From positions 1 through 17,095 of the forward strand of contig CALFEY010000013.1 in the NCBI GenBank assembly GCA_937958295.1: a stretch of DNA of 17,095 bases, given 5' to 3'. This stretch comes from an uncultured Pseudomonadota bacterium. Lineage in GTDB: Bacteria; Pseudomonadota; Gammaproteobacteria; Burkholderiales; Casimicrobiaceae. A program made the position numbers and the translations under genes. Below are positions 1-6,659 of this stretch, in pieces (within the stretch, counting starts at the first letter, position 1; every line of letters starts with the position of its first letter). The notes beneath the pieces are model-generated. The model worked only from the letters and a program-made list of their open reading frames with translations. It was not told the origin of the DNA and searched no databases.

Positions 1-863
1 CGTTCGAATCGCTCGGCCACCTGCTCGTGAAGTGCGCGGCGCTGACCCGCTGCGAGCACTTCGGGCTGCTGGTGGGCGAGCGGTTCGACATGACGGGCCT
101 GGGTGCGGTCGGGGCACTGATGCGCAACTCTGCGACCGTGGGCGACGCCTTGCGGGCGCTCCTGAGGCATCTCTATCTGTACGACCGGGGCGCGGCCCCG
201 CTGCTCCTCAACTCCGATTCGTCGACCGCGCTGCTCGGCTACTCGATCTATCGACGGGAGACGCGAGGAGCTGTTCAAATTTACGGTGCCGCCATCGCCA
301 TTGGCTTACGGATACTCCAGGCCATTTGCGGCACCGCCTGGGCGCCGGTGCGCGTTCAATTCGCGCACGAGCGACCACGGAATCTGCGTGCCTATCGCCG
401 AGTATTCGGGCAACACTTGACCTTTGATGCGCCGGTCAGCGGCGTCGTATTTGCCGCGACGTGGCTGCAGAAGCCGATACCCGGCGCCGACGGCGAGATT
501 CGCAGGACGGTCGAGGCTGCGATGCAGACGGCGCGGATAGCGGGGGCGATTCGATTTTCCGACGAAGTGCGGTCGGCGCTGCCACAGCTCGTGCTAAACG
601 GAAATGCGTCCGCGGACGAGGTGTCGCTGCTGTTTGGGATCAACCAACGGACTCTGCGCAAGCGACTGGCCGCTGAGAACATCAACCTGCATGCGCTCGT
701 CGGCGAAGTGCGTTTCGAACTGGCCGCGCAGCTATTGAAGAACACGCACCTGCCGATGGCGGAGATCGCGGCGGCGCTGCATTACGCGGACCCCGCCGTC
801 TTCTCGCGAGCGTTCCGGCAGTGGACAAATTCGAGTCCATTACGTTGGCGGAAGCAGCAGTAA
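1..863 (+). CDS. AraC-family transcriptional regulator (5' end cut by window)
   Basis: DNA-binding regulator with an N-terminal effector domain of the arabinose-binding-like type (AraC/OruR group) and a C-terminal AraC helix-turn-helix domain. A GTG at 27 could be read as a start, but the frame stays open to the window edge and the upstream codons (FESLGHLLV) continue the family pattern, so the true start lies outside the window. The DNA-binding part covers roughly the last 90 residues: a first HTH around VSLLFGINQRTLRKRL, then the linking helix and a second HTH with MAEIAAALHYADPAVFSRAFRQW, the classic AraC signature. About 286 residues are visible of a usual 330-350. Codon use is somewhat richer in A/T-containing codons than the genes to the right. 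The target is unknown, and the gene is cut off from its natural neighbours by the window edge. Confidence 0.85.
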   Translation, partial: FESLGHLLVKCAALTRCEHFGLLVGERFDMTGLGAVGALMRNSATVGDALRALLRHLYLYDRGAAPLLLNSDSSTALLGYSIYRRETRGAVQIYGAAIAIGLRILQAICGTAWAPVRVQFAHERPRNLRAYRRVFGQHLTFDAPVSGVVFAATWLQKPIPGADGEIRRTVEAAMQTARIAGAIRFSDEVRSALPQLVLNGNASADEVSLLFGINQRTLRKRLAAENINLHALVGEVRFELAAQLLKNTHLPMAEIAAALHYADPAVFSRAFRQWTNSSPLRWRKQQ

Positions 864-1165
864 CCACGAGCAGACCCGTGTCGCAAACGAGTTCCAGGTC
901 GGCTATCGACCGAATCCGCGCTTCGCTTGCCCAAGGATCGAAGAACCGGCAACAGCTGAAGTCGCGGCCGATAGGGAGATCTCAAGGGACCGCGAGCGGC
1001 ACGAAGAGGATGCTCGCTGCCGTGGGCACGCAACGACTCCGCTTATATGGCCGCTCAACTTCGCGCTGCGTGCAGTTCTAGACCGGCACGAGGAACGGAA
1101 CGGCTGGCGCCGCGTTCCGCAACCGAGTCCGTCGGTGCGGGCGGACCTAACGCATTGAATTTTGT
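864..1165. other. Intergenic stretch without a supportable gene
   Basis: About 300 bases between the AraC gene and the 3' end of tRNA-Asn. Short open frames exist on both strands, but none has a recognisable domain or a convincing ribosome-binding site, and those crossing 1166-1241 only read through the tRNA. No hairpin followed by a T run is visible. It may hold decayed sequence or simply be a spacer. Confidence 0.6.
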
Positions 1166-1241
1166 TGGCTCCCCGACCTGGGCTCGAACCAGGGACCTGC
1201 GGATTAACAGTCCGTCGCTCTACCAACTGAGCTATCGGGGA
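1166..1241 (-). tRNA. tRNA-Asn (anticodon GTT)
   Basis: A full 76-nt cloverleaf can be folded on the minus strand. The acceptor stem pairs TCCCCGA (1241-1235) with TCGGGGA (1176-1170), the discriminator is G at 1169, and an encoded CCA lies at 1168-1166. The anticodon loop CTGTTAA lies at 1210-1204 with anticodon GTT at 1208-1206. The T arm has CCTGG/CCAGG around TTCGAGC. The body closely matches proteobacterial tRNA-Asn. The outermost anticodon-stem pair (27-43) is A-C rather than a Watson-Crick pair. Confidence 0.97.
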
Positions 1242-1309
1242 ATTGTAGGGAGGGCCTTGAAAACGCGGCGCCAGAACGGCGCCGACAGGACGACCACAAC
1301 AAGCCCAAG

Positions 1310-1338
1310 ATTGTAACCGGACCGGCCATCCCGGTCAA
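1310..1338 (-). promoter_or_regulatory. Sigma-70 promoter of tRNA-Asn
   Basis: On the minus strand TTGACC (1338-1333) is followed after exactly 17 bases by TACAAT (1315-1310), near-consensus -35 and -10 boxes. Transcription would begin near 1303, giving a leader of about 60 nt before the mature tRNA 5' end at 1241. The leader contains a hairpin of two GGCGCC arms (1267-1272 and 1278-1283), possibly a processing element. Confidence 0.7.
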
Positions 1339-1402
1339 ACCGAGGGGGTCGAGGTCGCCAGGACGGCCGTGGGCCGCATCCCCCGCGTGGTCGCCGTGCC
1401 CC

Positions 1403-1420
1403 TGCGCTATCATCGGCGCA
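1403..1420 (+). promoter_or_regulatory. Putative GntR-gene -10 box inside a short inverted repeat
   Basis: TATCAT at 1408-1413 resembles a -10 box and is framed by the inverted arms TGCGC (1403-1407) and GCGCA (1416-1420). No good -35 is seen. If used, transcription would start about 8 bases before the ATG at 1428, so the mRNA would be almost leaderless, in keeping with the absence of a Shine-Dalgarno sequence. The repeat could be an autoregulatory operator, but arms this short arise easily in GC-rich DNA. Confidence 0.35.
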
Positions 1421-1427
1421 GCCCACC

Positions 1428-2099
1428 ATGGAAACGCTCCCGCGCGAACCCACTATCGTCGAGCAGGCCTATCGCGCCATCCTCGACGCCATCTGCGAGG
1501 GCCAGCTCGAGCCGGGCGAGCGCGTGACGCAGGAAAGCCTCGCCACCAAGCTCGACGTGTCGCGCCAGCCCATCGGGCAGGCGATGCTGCTCCTGAAGCA
1601 GCAGAAGTTCCTCACCGACGCCGGCCGCCGCGGTCTCATGGTGGCGCCGCTCGACCATGAGTTCATGCGCTGGATCTACGAGCTGCGCCTCGGCATCGAG
1701 CCGATGGCGGCGTCGCTCGCCGCGCAGCGCGCCACGCCGGAGTCGATCCGCACGTTCGAGGAGATCGTGGTGATCGGCCGCCAGGCAGCGCAAGGCAATG
1801 CGATCCCCGACCTGATCCGCGCCGACATGCGCTTCCATACCTACTTGTACGAGCAGTCGGGCAATGGTCTTTTCGTGGACCTGATGCGCGAGCTGTGGAA
1901 TCACCTGCGCCGGGCGATGCGCGAGGTCCTCGCGCATCGGGAGTACCGCAAGGCAATCTGGGTGGAGCACGAGCAGATCGTGCGCGCGATCGCGGAGAAG
2001 AACGCACAAGCCGCAGCGTCGCTGGTGCGCGCGCACCTGATGCACGCGGCGGTGAGCGTGCAGGTGGCCCTGCCGGTCGCGCCGCCCGCGGACCACTGA
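1428..2099 (+). CDS. GntR-family (FCD subfamily) transcriptional regulator
   Basis: A 223-residue regulator, the usual length for the FadR/FCD branch of GntR. The winged helix-turn-helix occupies about residues 8-72, with the recognition region around LATKLDVSRQPIGQAMLLL. The C-terminal all-helical FCD effector domain spans about 80-210. It retains the metal-binding set of this domain: Asp133 and His137, then His181 and His203, so it probably binds a small carboxylate through a metal ion. It converges on the hcm operon with only 17 bases between the two stop codons. Its location makes it the obvious candidate controller of that operon, with 2-hydroxyisobutyrate or a CoA ester as possible effector; this is inference from context. 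The ATG at 1428 is the only reasonable start, and no Shine-Dalgarno precedes it. Confidence 0.9.
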   Translation: METLPREPTIVEQAYRAILDAICEGQLEPGERVTQESLATKLDVSRQPIGQAMLLLKQQKFLTDAGRRGLMVAPLDHEFMRWIYELRLGIEPMAASLAAQRATPESIRTFEEIVVIGRQAAQGNAIPDLIRADMRFHTYLYEQSGNGLFVDLMRELWNHLRRAMREVLAHREYRKAIWVEHEQIVRAIAEKNAQAAASLVRAHLMHAAVSVQVALPVAPPADH

Positions 2100-2116
2100 A
2101 GGTCCCGCGTCGAGAG

Positions 2117-3193
2117 TCAGCGTCCCGCCTGCTCCTGCGCCATGTAGATGCCGCCATAGCGCACGTACACGGCGGCGCCGCGGGCGAACTCCACGCGCTC
2201 GCCGGGCTTGACCTCGCGGAACGCGCGTGCGGGCCGTCCGGCCCAGATCCACCCCGCCTTGACCACCGTGCCGGGCTCCACCCAGGCCCCGGCGGCAATG
2301 CACGCGCCCCGCTCCACGATCACGCCGTGGCCCACGCGCGAGGCCATGCCCACGAGCGCGTCATCCTCGACGCGTCCCGCGCCCATGCGCACGTTGTGGC
2401 CGAAGGTCACGTTCTCGCCCACGACGAGATCGCCGTGAGTGGCATCCGTAACGAGAAAGGTGTTGTCCTGCACGTTGGTGCGCCGCCCGATCACGATGCG
2501 CGCGCCGCCCGCCGTGACGACGCAGCCGAAATAGATCCCAGCGTCGTCGGCCAGGTGCACGTCGCCGGAGACGATGGCCGTGGGCGCGACGTAGGCACGT
2601 GCGATCGTCGGTGATCGTCCGTCGAAGGACCGCAGCGGACCCGTTCCGGGGGTCGCACCCTCGATCGCCGCGTGCAACGGCGGCAGGTCATCGCTCGACG
2701 CGAGCGACGAATGGCGCCCGGCGCGCAGGTCGGCGGCCACCGCGGCCACCTCTTCCGGGGTGATCTCGCGCACGGGAGCGGCGGGATGACCGGCGTAGAG
2801 CCACCCTCCGGCGAGCTTCTTGCGCGGCGGCACGAGGCTGCCCGGACCGAGCACTGCGAACGGCCCGACCTCGGCGGCATCCATCACGGTAGCCCCCTCG
2901 CCCACCACCACGCCATCGCCGATCGTGCAGGCATGCACAAGGCCGAAGCGACCGATGGTCACGTCGTGGCCGATCGTGGCGCCGAGGTTGCTATCCCAGA
3001 TGTGCGCCGTGGCGCGCTCGTCGGCGAAGACGTTGCGGCCGAGCCGCACCCACTCGCCATCGGCGCGCAACGTGGCACACGCCCTTAGCGTGAGATGGGG
3101 TCCAGCGGTCGTCCGCCCGATGGCGGCGGCCGATGGGGCGAGGTCGTGGGGGATGTCGAGGGCGGGGGAAAATTCGGCGTAGTCGAGGCGCAT
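2117..3193 (-). CDS. Tandem left-handed beta-helix protein, gamma-carbonic-anhydrase/PaaY-like duplication
   Basis: A 358-residue protein made of two hexapeptide-repeat (left-handed beta-helix) domains, about residues 15-150 and 190-335. Each ends with the same family motif (GGWLYAGHPAAPVRE and AGWIWAGRPARAFRE), so the gene looks like an internal duplication; single-domain relatives are about 170-200 residues. Aligning the halves with gamma carbonic anhydrases, the three zinc-ligand positions are His64, Arg82 and His87 in the first half and Val248, His266 and Gly271 in the second. Neither half has a full set, but together they supply all three. Possible roles are a carbonic-anhydrase-like hydrolase, a PaaY-like CoA-thioesterase that relieves dead-end CoA esters, or a structural protein. 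It is the last gene of the hcm operon, 30 bases after the ThDP enzyme. The family is certain; the function is not. Confidence 0.85.
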   Translation of the reverse strand: MRLDYAEFSPALDIPHDLAPSAAAIGRTTAGPHLTLRACATLRADGEWVRLGRNVFADERATAHIWDSNLGATIGHDVTIGRFGLVHACTIGDGVVVGEGATVMDAAEVGPFAVLGPGSLVPPRKKLAGGWLYAGHPAAPVREITPEEVAAVAADLRAGRHSSLASSDDLPPLHAAIEGATPGTGPLRSFDGRSPTIARAYVAPTAIVSGDVHLADDAGIYFGCVVTAGGARIVIGRRTNVQDNTFLVTDATHGDLVVGENVTFGHNVRMGAGRVEDDALVGMASRVGHGVIVERGACIAAGAWVEPGTVVKAGWIWAGRPARAFREVKPGERVEFARGAAVYVRYGGIYMAQEQAGR

Positions 3194-3223
3194 GGTGAGG
3201 CAAGTGTAGCGGGCTCGCCCGCC

Positions 3224-4936
3224 TCACGTGTCGTAAAGCTTGCGCTCGGCCTTGTCCCAGGCCGCGAGCGGCTGCAGGTCGGGCACCCAAGCGAGGCCGC
3301 TCTTCGCATCGGACGACACGGCCTCGGGCGTGACCACCACGTCGAGCAAGGCGGGGCGATGCGCGAGCGCGCGCTGGATCGCGCCCGGCAGCTCGTCGGC
3401 GCGCTCCACGCGCTCGGCATGCAGCCCGAATGCCCGCGCCATCGCGGCGTGATCCGCGAACTGCAGACGCGTGCCGACGACCTTGCCGTGCGTCGCCTCC
3501 TGGTCATGCACTTCGATCTGCCACGCGCCGTTGTTGAGCACTACGATCAGCAGGGGCACGCGATGGCGGGCGGCGGTGTCGATCTCCATCGCGTTGAAGC
3601 CGAAGGCGCCGTCCCCCGTGACCACGAAGACGTCCTTGCCGGGGCACGCGAGGCTCGCGGCGATGCCGAACGGCGTGCCCACGCCGATGCACCCGAGCGA
3701 GCCGGGATCGAGCCATCCCGCCGACGACAGGCCCACGCGTGCGAAGCTCAGGGCATCCCCGCCATCGGCCACCACGATGCTGTCGGGACGCAGCGCGTCC
3801 TGAAGGACCGCGAACAGCCGGTCGGGGTGGAGGCGGCCGTCGCTGCCGTCCGGCGTGGTGCGCATGGCGGCGCGGCGCTTGATCACGCGCTCGCCATGAC
3901 GCGCGCGCAGTCCCTCGACCCACGCCCGGTCGGTGGCAGCCAGCCGGTCGCCCGCCGCCGCGAGGATCGCCTCGAGCGCAAGCCCTGCGTCGCAGAAGAG
4001 TTCGACCTCGCCGCGGCGATTGTCGCGCAGCTCGCCCGCGACGGTCCCGATGCGCACGAAGCGGGCCGCGCCGAACACCGCCGGCGAGCCGTAGGCGAGC
4101 TGAAAGTCGAGCCGACGGCCGAGCGTGATCACGAGATCGGCCTCGCCCATGACCTGCCCACGCATGGCGGCCACGACGGACGGATGATCATCCGGCACGA
4201 GGCCGCGACTTTCGCCGGTGTCGAGATAGGCTGCGCCGGTCCGGTCAAGGAAGGCCCGCAGCGCGTCGCCGGCATTGCGCGCACCGCGTCCACTGATCAC
4301 GAGCGGGCGCCGCGCGGAGAAGATCGCTGCCATCGCCCGCCGCGCCGTGGCGTCGTCGGGCCGTAGCACGGCCGGTGACCGCCGCCGCAGGTGCTCGTCC
4401 AACACCAGCGCCCGCGGTACCGCGGCTCGCAGCGTGTCGGTGGGAAAGTCGACGTACGACGGACCCGGCTCCCCAGTCTCGCCCGTGGCGCTTGCCACCG
4501 CCTCGTCGAGCTCGGGCAGGATGCGCGCCGGCTCGCGCACGGTGCGCGCGTAGCGCGTGATGGAGCGCACGAGATCGGTGTGCACCATGTCCTGCAGCGC
4601 GCCGCGGTTCTCCTGGGGTTGCGGGGGCAGTCCCGACAGCACCAGTACCGGCGCCCGCGCAACGTGAGCGTTGGCGATGCCGGTCATCGCGTTGGTCACG
4701 CCGGGTCCGGCCGTGACGAGGGCGACGCCGAAGGTGCCGGTGAGCTCGCCGTAGGCGTGCGCCATGTACACCGCCGCCCGCTCGTCGCGCACATCGACGA
4801 TGGCGATGCCCTCGCGGTCGATCGCCATCCAGATGGGCATGATGTGCCCGCCGCACAGCCCGAACACGCGATCCACGCCGCGCGCCTTGAGGAAGCGCGC
4901 GATGATGCTTGCGCCCGTGTCCGCGGTCGGTGTCAT
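3224..4936 (-). CDS. ThDP-dependent enzyme, acetolactate synthase-like; candidate 2-hydroxyacyl-CoA lyase
   Basis: A 570-residue thiamine-diphosphate enzyme with the usual three domains. The N-terminal pyrimidine-binding domain (about 8-175) holds the catalytic Glu52 in VRDERAA and the GPG loop (AGPGVTNA, 76-83). A central domain spans about 190-330. The C-terminal pyrophosphate-binding domain has the Mg/ThDP motif GDG at 441-443 running to NN at 468-469. The ATG at 4936 is preferred because the conserved domain begins right after it and the start lies 4 bases past the hcmA stop; the frame is open further upstream, but that part would lie inside hcmA. No regulatory subunit gene is present, which argues against biosynthetic acetolactate synthase. 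Beside a 2-hydroxyacyl-CoA ligase, a 2-hydroxyacyl-CoA lyase giving acetone and formyl-CoA is an attractive assignment. The superfamily is firm; the substrate is inferred from context. Confidence 0.88.
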   Translation of the reverse strand: MTPTADTGASIIARFLKARGVDRVFGLCGGHIMPIWMAIDREGIAIVDVRDERAAVYMAHAYGELTGTFGVALVTAGPGVTNAMTGIANAHVARAPVLVLSGLPPQPQENRGALQDMVHTDLVRSITRYARTVREPARILPELDEAVASATGETGEPGPSYVDFPTDTLRAAVPRALVLDEHLRRRSPAVLRPDDATARRAMAAIFSARRPLVISGRGARNAGDALRAFLDRTGAAYLDTGESRGLVPDDHPSVVAAMRGQVMGEADLVITLGRRLDFQLAYGSPAVFGAARFVRIGTVAGELRDNRRGEVELFCDAGLALEAILAAAGDRLAATDRAWVEGLRARHGERVIKRRAAMRTTPDGSDGRLHPDRLFAVLQDALRPDSIVVADGGDALSFARVGLSSAGWLDPGSLGCIGVGTPFGIAASLACPGKDVFVVTGDGAFGFNAMEIDTAARHRVPLLIVVLNNGAWQIEVHDQEATHGKVVGTRLQFADHAAMARAFGLHAERVERADELPGAIQRALAHRPALLDVVVTPEAVSSDAKSGLAWVPDLQPLAAWDKAERKLYDT

Positions 4937-4940
4937 GCCG

Positions 4941-6659
4941 TCAGAACACCGGCTTCTCGCGATACGTGCCCCAGAGCGTCTTGAGCTTTTCCACGATGTC
5001 GCCCATCGAGGCACCCGCCTCCACCAGCTCGACGGTCACGGGCATCAGGTTCTGCGACTCGTCCCGGGCGATGATCACCAGCTTGTCGAGCAGCGCCTGC
5101 ACCTTGGCCTCGTCGCGCTCGCGGCGCACGCGTTTGAGGCGGTCGATCTGGCGCGTGGCGGTGCTTGTGTCGTAGGGATGCAGCTCGATGTCGAACTTCT
5201 CGTCGGGATCGACGTAGCGGTTCACGCCGAGCACCGGCTTCTGCCCGTTCGCCTTCTTGAGGGCCGTCTCGTAGGCGAAGTCGGCGATGCGTCGCTGGAA
5301 CCAGCCTTCTTCCGTAAGCTTGACGGTGCCGCCCTGCGCCTCGACGTCTTCGATGATCCCGAAGATCGCCTTCTCGTACTGCGTGGTGAGGCTCTCGACG
5401 TAATACGAGCCGCCGATGGGATCCACCACATCGGCGACACCGGACTCCTCCGCCACCACCTGCTGCGTGCGCAGCGCGATCTTCATCGCTTCTTCGGTGG
5501 GAATGGCAAAGGCCTCGTCCATGCCATTGGTGTGCAGGCTCTGCGCGCCGCCCAGAACGGCCGCTAGCGCCTGCAGGCCCGTGCGCACGATGTTCACCTT
5601 GTACTGCGGCTTGGTGAGCGAGGCGGCGGCCGTCTGGCAGTGGAAGCGCAGGCGCATCGACTCGGGGTTCTTCGCGCCGAAGCGCTCCTTCATGATCTTG
5701 GCGTACACGCGGCGCACGGCGCGGAACTTGGCGATCTCCTCGAAGAAGTCCGCCTGGCACACGTAGAAGAAGGCCAGGCGCGGTGCAAAATCGTCCACGT
5801 GCAAGCCGGTCTTGGTCACCTCCTCGACGTAGGTGATGAGATTGCACATCGTGAACGCGACTTCGTCCAGCGGCGAGCTGCCGGCCTCCGAAACGTGGTA
5901 TCCCGAGATGTTGATCGGGTTGTAACGCTTCATGTGCTTGGCGCTGTAGGTGATGCAGTCGCGCACGATGCGCACCGACGGCGCGACGGGATAGATCCAC
6001 TCTTTCTGCGCCTGGTACTCCTTCAGGATGTCCGCCTGGACAGTACCGGAGAGCTTGTTGAGATCGTAGCCGCGCTTACGCGCGAGCGCGACGTACATCG
6101 CCAGCAGGATCCAGGCGCTCGGATTGATGGTCATCGACACCGATATCTTTTCGAGATCGATGCCGTCGAAGAGGTGCTCCATGTCGGCGAGGGTATCGAT
6201 GGCCACCCCTTCCCGGCCCACCTCGCCTTCGCTCATCGGATGATCGCTGTCGTAGCCCATCAGCGTGGGCATGTCGAAGTCGGTCGACAGGCCGGTTTGG
6301 CCGTTGGCGATGAGGTACTTGAAGCGCTTGTTGGTGTCCTCAGCGGTGCCGAAGCCGGCGATCTGGCGCATGGTCCAGAAGCGGCCGCGATACATCGTGG
6401 GATACGGCCCGCGCGTGAACGGGTACTGGCCCGGCAAGCCGATGTCCTCGAGCGGCGTATCGGCGAGGTCGAGCGCCGTGTACGTGCGCTTGACCGGAAA
6501 GCCGCCGAGCGTCGCGAACTCGCTCTTGCGCTCGGGCGCCTTCTTCACGAAGTTGGCGACCTCGTTGCTCTCCCACAGCTCGAGCTGCTTCGTGAGCGTG
6601 GCGCTTGCCTGCGCGTCGATGGCGGATGCGGCCTGGCCGCGAAAGACGGGATCGTTCAT
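4941..6659 (-). CDS. hcmA: 2-hydroxyisobutyryl-CoA mutase large subunit (coenzyme B12-dependent)
   Basis: A 572-residue substrate-binding subunit of a B12-dependent acyl-CoA mutase, without the C-terminal cobalamin domain, which is encoded separately by hcmB. It would interconvert 2-hydroxyisobutyryl-CoA and 3-hydroxybutyryl-CoA by carbon-skeleton rearrangement in the cytoplasm. The TIM-barrel region carries RGRFWTMRQIAGFGTAEDTN around residues 91-110. Ile100 replaces the Tyr of methylmalonyl-CoA mutase and the Phe of isobutyryl-CoA mutase at this site. Asp127 (STDFDMPT) stands where those enzymes have Ala, and Gln218 replaces the Arg that holds the methylmalonyl carboxylate. These three residues are the known signature of Aquincola-type HCM (Ile90, Asp117 and Gln208 there, from memory). 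The start is fixed by an ATGA overlap with the meaB stop and a strong GGAGG six bases upstream. Confidence 0.93.
   Translation of the reverse strand: MNDPVFRGQAASAIDAQASATLTKQLELWESNEVANFVKKAPERKSEFATLGGFPVKRTYTALDLADTPLEDIGLPGQYPFTRGPYPTMYRGRFWTMRQIAGFGTAEDTNKRFKYLIANGQTGLSTDFDMPTLMGYDSDHPMSEGEVGREGVAIDTLADMEHLFDGIDLEKISVSMTINPSAWILLAMYVALARKRGYDLNKLSGTVQADILKEYQAQKEWIYPVAPSVRIVRDCITYSAKHMKRYNPINISGYHVSEAGSSPLDEVAFTMCNLITYVEEVTKTGLHVDDFAPRLAFFYVCQADFFEEIAKFRAVRRVYAKIMKERFGAKNPESMRLRFHCQTAAASLTKPQYKVNIVRTGLQALAAVLGGAQSLHTNGMDEAFAIPTEEAMKIALRTQQVVAEESGVADVVDPIGGSYYVESLTTQYEKAIFGIIEDVEAQGGTVKLTEEGWFQRRIADFAYETALKKANGQKPVLGVNRYVDPDEKFDIELHPYDTSTATRQIDRLKRVRRERDEAKVQALLDKLVIIARDESQNLMPVTVELVEAGASMGDIVEKLKTLWGTYREKPVF

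Noticed and set aside
903..1316. Small open frames crossing the tRNA-Asn
   Set aside because: They contain the translation of a tRNA sequence (the typical PGSSPGRG-like peptide) and are artefacts.
1410..2303. Minus-strand open frame opposite the GntR regulator
   Set aside because: Overlaps both the GntR gene and the end of the hexapeptide protein gene and has no domain.
3095..4366. Long open frame on the plus strand opposite the ThDP enzyme (about 420 codons)
   Set aside because: Antisense shadow produced by GC-rich third positions; no domain, low-complexity composition, and the opposite strand carries a clear enzyme.
3224..4936. Biosynthetic acetolactate synthase large subunit (IlvB)
   Set aside because: No small regulatory subunit gene or ilv neighbours; catabolic CoA-ester operon context. 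The superfamily similarity is kept in the call.
4941..6659. Methylmalonyl-CoA or isobutyryl-CoA mutase
   Set aside because: The Tyr/Arg pair of methylmalonyl-CoA mutase and the Phe of isobutyryl-CoA mutase are replaced by Ile100 and Gln218, with Asp127 added.
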